This document shows positions 58,055-64,000 of a DNA stretch of 64,000 bases, one piece after another. The stretch lies in the NCBI GenBank assembly GCA_905221605.1, contig CAJNDS010002431.1, forward strand, positions 227,089 to 291,088, in the 5' to 3' direction. The notes below the pieces were generated by a model. The model worked only from the letters and a program-made list of their open reading frames with translations. It made no database searches and was not told where the DNA came from. Position 1 is the stretch's first letter; every line of letters begins with the position of its first letter. Both the position numbers and the translations under genes were made by a program. Source of the DNA: Symbiodinium natans. Its lineage: Eukaryota; Sar; Dinophyceae; Suessiales; Symbiodiniaceae.

Positions 58055-58640
58055 AAGCATAAATTATATATGGCATTATACTATAGCAATAGTATTGTAT
58101 ACCAATAACCTACACTTTTCAACACAACAGCGCCTTGTACATCAGGTTGGCGGATTCCCTGTTTCAATAAAGTGGTAAAAACATGTTTATTTTAATACTG
58201 AAATGACATTTTATTTGGTGGGCTGCCTCAAACCCACATATATCAATCAAAACAATACTATTGGTATTATTATCAGTAATATGTTTATTACTATTAATTT
58301 ATTGTCTAATTCATGCATTAACCATACATTTTCCAATGCTATTGATGCTATTATTCATAATATTGTTATTTCTATTAAAATTAATGTCTTAACAATGCAT
58401 TAACCATGAATTATCTTGTGTTTTTTAATTATTATTGTGCGCGCCTACTGTTCCACTGTTATATTGTTACGATGTGCTCTGCTGTTCTACTATTCTACTA
58501 TGATACTGTTATATTGTTATATTGTTCTACTGTTCCACTGTTATATTGTTATAGTGTTCTACTCTTCCACTGTTATACTGTTATGCTGTTCCACTGTTAT
58601 ACTGTTATACTGTTACACTGTTACAATATTTTACACTGCC
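58055..58640. other. AT-rich island, origin unknown
   Basis: Base composition changes abruptly from GC-rich/heptamer DNA to strongly AT-rich sequence with many ATTATT, TTTATT and ATTAATT words. It ends in a minisatellite (58478-58632). Open frames here are short and low complexity. It could be organelle-derived or a foreign insertion; I see no recognisable mitochondrial gene. Confidence 0.7.
58478..58632. repeat. Degenerate minisatellite, ACTGTTATA-type units
   Basis: About 16 imperfect 9-10 bp units of the form CTGTTATACTGTT / CTGTTCCACTG in tandem. The tyrosine/leucine/cysteine-rich open frames over it are products of the repeat. Confidence 0.9.
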
Positions 58641-59155
58641 TGCAATTCCCGGCTCCTGAGGTGCCTATAGGAGGCAGCAGCATGAGACAGCGCCAGAGCT
58701 AAGAGCACGGGGGACATCGTTAGTCAAGCGACTCTGCCTCTGACAAGGATAGGGTTTAGGGTTTAGGGTTTAGGGTTTAGGGTTTAGGGTTTAGGGTTTA
58801 GGGTTTAGGGTTTAGGGTTTAGGGCTTAGGGCTTAGGGTTTAGGGTTTAGGGTTTAGGGTTTACGGTCATCTCTTCCGTAGAAGCTGCCCTCGACGCGCC
58901 AACGCTGCAGCGCGCCCCATCATGATGGCCGGCTCTAAGTTCCATGCGCTTGCTTAGTTTAGGGTTTAGGGTTTAGGGTTTAGGGTTTAGGGTTTAGGGT
59001 TTAGGGTTTAGGGTTTAGGGTTTAGGGTTTAGGGTTAGGCGTCCTGAAAACCCTAAAACGTATAAACCCGGAATCTTGTAAGCCCTAAACCGTAAACCCT
59101 ATATACCCCTAAGCGCAAGAAAACCCCAGGATTTGGTTCATGAGATTGTCGGGTG
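58638..59155. repeat. Diverged direct repeat, copy 1
   Basis: Matches 61985-62488 (offset about 3347) with scattered substitutions: a CCTGCAATTCC...GAGGCAGCA block, a TTTAGGG array, a GTAGAAGCTGCCCTCGACG block, a second TTTAGGG array, then a GTATAAACCCGGA...TGAGATTGTC block. The array positions are shared but their lengths differ, so the arrays were present before duplication and have since changed in size. Confidence 0.93.
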
Positions 59156-59319
59156 CGGGGGGGGGGGGGGGGGGGCTGCCTAAACCCTAAACCCTAAACC
59201 CTAAGCCCTAAACCGTGGGGGGGCGGGGGGGGGGTGAAGTCTGGAAGTCCTAACCAGCTGTGTCAGAATCAACTTGGCACACCCTCCGGGGTTAAGCTTG
59301 TTTGTGCACCCTTAGGCTT

Positions 59320-59860
59320 AGGGTTGCATGCCAGGCATCATCTGAGCACGAAGAGCAGGGGGAATGCCAAGGCGTGGGCACCGCTGCGCCAGTCTTGTGG
59401 CAGACTTTACATCCTGTAATCTGGGTAGTTGTTGATCAAAATTCGATTGTGGTACTATGTGTTCAGTCAGCTGCTTCGAAAGAGCGGTTAGAACCCCTTT
59501 GCCTTCTGCCTGATTTCAGACACATTAGAAAGTTCCATTATAAGACAAGCCTATATGTGGGTGGGGAATAGCGGGAGTCGATCATGTCTAGGTTTTGGCT
59601 CGGGATGTTTAGGCTCAAGCCCCCATGAGTCCAAAAAAGGAGGCTTCCTTTGCTCCTTGGCAAAGACGGTTTTGCTGAGGGTTTGGGCTGTGCTTGTTCG
59701 CCAGTCGGTCCCCGTGTCCCGGGCTATCCCGCGCTGTACTCCGGGTTTAGGGTTTCAATCCCAAGCCAGCGCAAGAGGCTTGCCTGAGTTTAAAGCCTGC
59801 TGGCAGGACCTTGCCGATGCGAACTGCAATGGACGCTGCCTGCAGATTTTCTAGAAAAGG
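59320..59860 (+). pseudogene. Decayed duplicate of the 55.3-55.8 kb exon pair
   Basis: The block at 59320-59392 matches 55278-55353 and the block at 59795-59858 matches 55703-55770. In the second, the frame DLADANCNGRCLQIF ends at TAG (59852-59854), where the other copy continues. No telomere-type arrays remain inside the copy except one unit near 59745. Best read as a partial gene duplicate that has lost function. Confidence 0.6.
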
Positions 59861-59951
59861 CTCGTGCCACGATGTGCGGCGCACATTAGGAGCAACACTG
59901 TCCCTCCAACGTGGGATTGCTTCAGGGGGGATCACTTTGTTTCTACTACTA

Positions 59952-59985
59952 CACCCACCCACCCACCCACCCACCCACCCACCCA
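59952..59985. repeat. CCCA tetranucleotide repeat
   Basis: About eight ACCC/CCCA units in tandem. Confidence 0.95.
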
Positions 59986-60316
59986 GTTCGCCGTCCTCTA
60001 GCTATGACCGGAACACACAAGTATAATAAGGATTGTGCTACGATCGTAACTGTGTTTGACTTGCAGTCTGTTCATAGAATCATTGCTCTGCGCACATCGC
60101 CTGACTTCGTTGAACCCTGGTCTCCACATCACCATCCGCATCACGAAGCCAGTGGTGCGCCTCACAAGCTTGCCCCAATCATAGGTCTTGTTGTGTTTTA
60201 AACAGACGTCTCCTGCAATACACATGCCCGCGGCCGTTCTTCAATCAACTTAAAGATGAGCAGTAGAGGTCCAACAAGGTATCATCTCTAGGTCAGTTGG
60301 CTGTCGCTGGGCTGCT

Positions 60317-61261
60317 ATGCCGACTCTCCCATCCTGGCTTTCCAACAATGCCAACACTAACGGAGCTCTTGCCCTCGTTCTTACCATCATTGTGCGCTGG
60401 TTCAACTCTGCACATCCAGCTCCAAAGAGCGCCAAGGAGCACTCTGCACATCAGCCTCACAAGAGTGCCGAGGAGGACTCTGCACGTCCGCCTCCCAAGA
60501 GTGCCAAGGAGGAGTCTGCACATCCGCCTCAAAAGAGCGCCAAGGAGGACTTGAAAGACGTTGCTCTCACCATGCACGACATGAGGCAGAACAAGAGCCC
60601 ACCGACTTCAGATGTCACATTTGAATGTTTGAGTGGAGTGAAGAAGTTCGGAGCCACGTGGACGAAAACGGGCCCGAAGTATAGAATGGCCGAGTCAGTC
60701 GAGCTCGGCCTGAAGGCCAAGAACATCCCGAAAGAGGTTGTCGATGCCATCAAATTTCATCTTGTGGAATCCTCGGAAGTTGCTTACCAAGAATCATCTT
60801 CTGTGGCGTCTATTTCAGCTCAAGGAATTGCACAGGCAAGTCTTTACAAAGTCATCCTTATGGCAAAGCCCTCCCACAAGGACCCGCCTGAACAACAAGT
60901 GGCATTGTCCGTGGCGGGTGTCAGCTTCGATGCAGCCAAGACGGTTGTCGAGTACAAGGAACACGAGGAGCCTGTTCTGAAGCCGGTGACGATCAAGGAA
61001 CCTGTAAATGTGGCGCAGGGAGGATTGCCAGGACTCGTCCTAGGAGGCAAGGTTGAATATAAGGAGCGCACGGAGTATGTAAAGGTTGATGTCCGCAGAT
61101 GGAAGGAGCCTGTGTGGGATCAGCAGGTGTTCTCAGCGACGCAGATAGAGCAACTGTTTCTTCAAATTGAAGGGGAGTTGCAGCAGTCCATTTTTCAGAC
61201 GCTTGCCATTCGCCCGTCTGTGCAACCTGTGCCACCCTACGCTCTACAGAGCAAGCTGTAG
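60317..61261 (+). CDS. Intronless 314-codon ORF, function unknown
   Basis: The first ATG after an in-frame TGA (60257-60259); TAG at 61259-61261. Residues about 17-28 (ALALVLTIIVRW) form a short hydrophobic segment, possibly a signal anchor. Residues 31-78 are four 12-residue repeats of the pattern SAHPxPKSAKEx, encoded by four 36-bp tandem units (60407-60550). The rest is soluble-looking, with VTFECLSGVKKFGATWTKTG and repeated EYKE...VTIKEPV-type motifs. No telomere-type tract lies within 59.8-61.4 kb, unlike every other gene here, and the ORF is bracketed by the 0.5-kb direct repeats. It may be a retrogene or a recently arrived gene. Family not recognised. Confidence 0.7.
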   Translation: MPTLPSWLSNNANTNGALALVLTIIVRWFNSAHPAPKSAKEHSAHQPHKSAEEDSARPPPKSAKEESAHPPQKSAKEDLKDVALTMHDMRQNKSPPTSDVTFECLSGVKKFGATWTKTGPKYRMAESVELGLKAKNIPKEVVDAIKFHLVESSEVAYQESSSVASISAQGIAQASLYKVILMAKPSHKDPPEQQVALSVAGVSFDAAKTVVEYKEHEEPVLKPVTIKEPVNVAQGGLPGLVLGGKVEYKERTEYVKVDVRRWKEPVWDQQVFSATQIEQLFLQIEGELQQSIFQTLAIRPSVQPVPPYALQSKL

Positions 61262-61984
61262 TTGTAGTACTGCTTCGAATCTGCAGTAGAAGCTGGGCTG
61301 CCTTGGTTGATTCCAAAAGACGCGCATGGAGAGGCATGCAGAACTAAAGGAGGTTCGAGTGCTGGTGTGTGCTGCGCAGATCCACATCACAAGCTTGGCC
61401 GCTTAGCCTTGAAGCTTGAATGATACACATGATCCTCTAAACCCTAAACCCTAAACCCTAAACTTTGGCCCTCAACCCTAAACCCGAAGAAGTAGAATCC
61501 GACGATCTTGGGTTTGATGCCCATCTGAAACTTTTAGCCCTCAACTTCCCATCTGCCGTCACGACAGTCACAAGGGTTTCGGTTTTGAGATTGCAAAGCT
61601 GGACGGTTTTTCGTCCTTGCTGGTCATCTCAAGGCAGCTCCTCTCATCTGACTATCAAGCAGACATTGAAGTCCCACACAGGACGGTTTGTTTGTGCTTG
61701 TACAGCTGAAAGACTGTAAGTAGGAATTGTTCGTTGTTTAGCTCTGTATGTTCTAGGATGAAAGTGGGGTCTAGATTGCTGACTTGGCCCAGCCGCAGCA
61801 TCCGTCCAGTTCATTTTGTGTTTTTGTTGGCCAAATGCCTTCAACTAAACAGGGTCGGCGGACCCCAAAGCCCTTAAACCCTAAACCCTGAACACCCTAA
61901 ACCTTGAACCCTAAGCCCTCAGCCCTAAACCCTAGACCCTGAACCCTAAACTAAACCCTAAGCCTTCAACCCTAAACCCTGAAG
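61262..61984. other. 3' flank of the 314-codon ORF
   Basis: Unique DNA with three CCCTAAA units at 61438-61460, a possible exon-like stretch at 61500-61720 (one frame has DAHLKLLALNFPSAVTTVTR) and degenerate CCCTAAA/CCCTGAA at 61865-61984. No confident gene. Confidence 0.5.
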
Positions 61985-62488
61985 CACCTGCAATTCCTGG
62001 CTCCTGAGGTGCCTATAGGAGGCAGCATCACGAGACAGCTCCAGAGCTTAGAGCGCGGGGGACATCGTTAGTCAAGCAACTCTGCGTCGGACAAGGATGT
62101 TATGGTTTAGGGTTTAGGGTTTAGGGTTTAGGGCTTGGGGTTTAGGGTTTAGGGTTTAGGGTTTAGGGTTTAGGGTTTAGGGTTTAGGGTTTAGGGTTTA
62201 CGGTCATCTCTTCCTTAGAAGCTGCCCTCGACGCCCCAACGCTGCAGCGCGCCCCATCATGAAGGCCGGCTCTAAGTTCTATGAGCTTGCTTAGTTTAGG
62301 GTTTAGGGTTTAGAGGGTTTAGAGGGTTTAGAGGGTTTACAGGGTTTACAGGGTTTAGGCACCCTGAAAACCCTAAACCGTATAAACCCGGAGTCTTGTA
62401 AGCTCTATAAACCGTAAACCATATATGCCCGGAACGCATGAAAACCCAAGGAGTTGGCGCACAGTTTTGTTCATGAGATTGTCGAGGG
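61985..62488. repeat. Diverged direct repeat, copy 2
   Basis: Partner of 58638-59155. The two copies bracket the intronless ORF. The first internal array (62104-62200) includes a TTTGGGG unit, and the second has become TTTAGAGGG/TTTACAGGG, showing independent drift. Confidence 0.93.
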
Positions 62489-63335
62489 GGCGGGAGGGAG
62501 GAAGTCCCGAAGCCTCCCTCCCGTTCCTTAGCCTAGGACCCGGAGTGGGCCCCATTTTTTTTTTTTGGGCTGGGGTTCCCTGATAACCCCCTTAAAGCCC
62601 AACTGGGTGCCCTTTTTTATTCCTAGGTTACTCCTGGGTCTAGAAGGGCTAGAGGCTTCATAGGGTGTGGTCCTGGTTGCGGGCAAATCCCAAAGCCGCA
62701 GGCCACAACTCATACTATCTCCCTCACAGCAGCGGTAAACCCTAAACCCTAAACCCTGGACCCGAAACCCTAAACCCCAAACCCCACACACCCTTCCCCA
62801 AAGCCCAACAAGCGCCGGTTTGGGGTTCAGGGTTGGGATGTTCCCCCCCCCCCCCCCCCCGTCCCCCGTAATTAAAGAATTCGGATCCCGGAACTCAATT
62901 ATAACCCCCCACATACAAAAACAAGAAATCCCGGCCCAGAGCCCTTTTGTTTTTTTTTTGGGGGGAGGGGGTTCCATAGAGAATTTTTCTTCTGAAGCGA
63001 TTGCCCGGGCCTTGAACTAGAGCCTGGAGCCCTGAAACCAACCTCGAAGGGAACGGGTGCGGGCTGGTCAGGTTTCTTAAGAACAGCCCTACCCCCCCCC
63101 CCCTCAATGCGGTTTAGGGTTTAGGGTTTAGGGTTTAGGGTTTAGGGTTTAACGTTAATAAGGATTATAGTACCCCCAATTAGAATCCATATGAAGGACT
63201 GTTAGTGTAAAGTAGGAAGTGCTAAGCCCTCAATGAAGCCCTGAAGCTTAAAATTAAGTCCAGAAATCCCGTCTTAAACCATTTCCCCAAGCCCTGAATG
63301 AAACCCTGAACCCCAGATTGAACCCTAACCCCCCT
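62489..63335. other. Spacer with homopolymer and telomere-type tracts
   Basis: Short CCCTAAA tract at 62738-62785, a run of 18 C at 62843-62860, a T-then-G tract at 62948-62965, TTTAGGG at 63111-63150, and CCCTGAA-like text to 63330. Open frames on either strand here are low complexity. Confidence 0.6.
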
Positions 63336-63575
63336 AACCCTAAACCCTAAACCCTAAACCCTAAACCCTAAACCCTAAACCCTAAACCCTAACCCTAAAC
63401 CCTAAACCCTAAACCCTAAACCCTAAACCCTAAACCCTAAACCCTAAACCCTAAACCCTAAACCCTAAACCCTAACCTAAACCCTAAACCCTAAACCCTA
63501 AACCCTAAACCCTAAACCCTAAACCCTAAACCCTAAACCCTAAACCCTAAACCCCAAACCCCAAACCCCAAACCC
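63336..63575. repeat. Long CCCTAAA array, about 33 units
   Basis: Nearly uninterrupted CCCTAAA with occasional six-base slips, ending in CCCCAAA variants. A degenerate TTTAGGG/TTTGGGG tract follows at 63690-63835 beyond a GC-rich unique piece (63600-63688), repeating the C-type, island, G-type order. Confidence 0.95.
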
Positions 63576-64000
63576 TAACCTTCCCCCCCAAAACCCCCCA
63601 AACTCCCCCACGCCAAGAGGCGCCTACGAGCCGTTTGAGTCGCAAAACTGTTGCTTCGGCAGCGGTACTCAGCTGCCCTCGGGCTCTCGGGGTTTAGGGG
63701 TTTTGGGGTTTAGGGTTTAGGGTTTAGGGTTTGGGGTTTAGGGGTTGGGGTTTAGGGTTTAGGGCAGTTTAGGGTTAGGGTTTGGGGTTTAAGGTTTGGG
63801 GTCTAGGGTTTAGGGTTTAGGGTCTAAGCGTCTTGCAGGGTTTTGGGGGTTGAGGGTTTGGCGGTTGTGGGGCTCTTAGGGCTGGGGAACTGGTTGGAAA
63901 GATGCTATTCCTTGCAAACCCTGACAGCCCCCCCCCCCCCCCTAAACCCTAAACCCTACAAGCCCCGTAAAACCCTTTCAAGCCCCGGAAAGCCAGGGCC

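Noticed and set aside
58406-58702. Cys/Leu/Tyr-rich ORFs in the AT-rich island
   Set aside because: They translate the TGTTATA-type minisatellite and have no other support.
62528-62977. 149-codon - strand ORF with a Gly-rich middle
   Set aside because: It crosses a poly-C run and heptamer-derived text; composition is low complexity and no start or splice context supports it.
63336-63990. Chromosome end (true telomere) near the right edge
   Set aside because: The longest CCCTAAA array is followed by unique GC-rich sequence and an opposite-orientation tract, and similar arrays occur in both orientations all through the window. They are interstitial.
1-64000. tRNA, rRNA or spliced-leader genes
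   Set aside because: I looked for conserved tRNA arms, rRNA core motifs and the dinoflagellate spliced-leader sequence and saw none I could defend.

Overview
The window looks like a stretch of dinoflagellate nuclear chromosome. Four things suggest this: very abundant interstitial telomere-type heptamers TTTAGGG/CCCTAAA (with TTCAGGG and TTTGGGG variants); protein-coding exons that are mostly 25-120 bp; introns whose best reading frames need GT, GC, GA and GG donors; and copia-type and LINE-type retroelements of a style common in dinoflagellates. All recognisable host exons lie on the + strand, as expected for unidirectional gene arrays. The lineage is an inference; no rRNA, tRNA or spliced-leader sequence was recognised.

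Layout. 1-6.5 kb: telomere-repeat-rich DNA with small exon-like islands; 1-4808 is repeated almost perfectly at 25515-30335. 6.5-12.7 kb: a LINE-type retrotransposon on the - strand (ORF1 11885-11037, ORF2 10859-6780), followed by a 100-N scaffold gap (12716-12815). 12.8-22.8 kb: a + strand Ty1/copia-type element (gag, protease-like, RapZ-C-like domain, integrase, reverse transcriptase, RNase H), broken by at least five frame changes and three in-frame stops. 23.3-25.3 kb: more short exons. 30.4-38.9 kb: exons of unidentified genes. 39.3-48.4 kb: a run of exons, several encoding hydrophobic segments, unidentified. 48,817-54,700: a complete ten-exon gene for ribosomal protein uL23 (RPL23A); its exons sum to 573 nt, an open frame of 190 codons plus stop. 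55-64 kb: duplicated exon pieces, an AT-rich island, an intronless 314-codon ORF between two diverged 0.5-kb direct repeats, and long telomere-type arrays.

Main discovery. The introns of the uL23 gene, and the spacers around most other exon islands, are built from telomere heptamers with a fixed polarity. Sense-strand TTTAGGG tracts follow an exon and CCCTAAA tracts precede the next exon, so each intron transcript could fold back on itself and bring its two ends together. At four places a telomere-type tract sits between short direct repeats of 14-28 bp; in at least three of them the right-hand repeat carries the 5' edge of an exon with a usable AG acceptor. This is the footprint expected if telomere-repeat DNA inserted at breaks near exon starts, duplicated the target, and was then spliced out as intron. 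It would be a telomere-derived analogue of introner elements. Splicing has not been observed here; RNA data are needed to confirm it.

Other points of interest are a RapZ C-terminal-like domain inside the copia polyprotein, a 49-bp tandem duplication that explains one of its frameshifts, a three-member family of about 115-bp palindromic elements, and a segmental duplication whose right break coincides with a telomere-type array.
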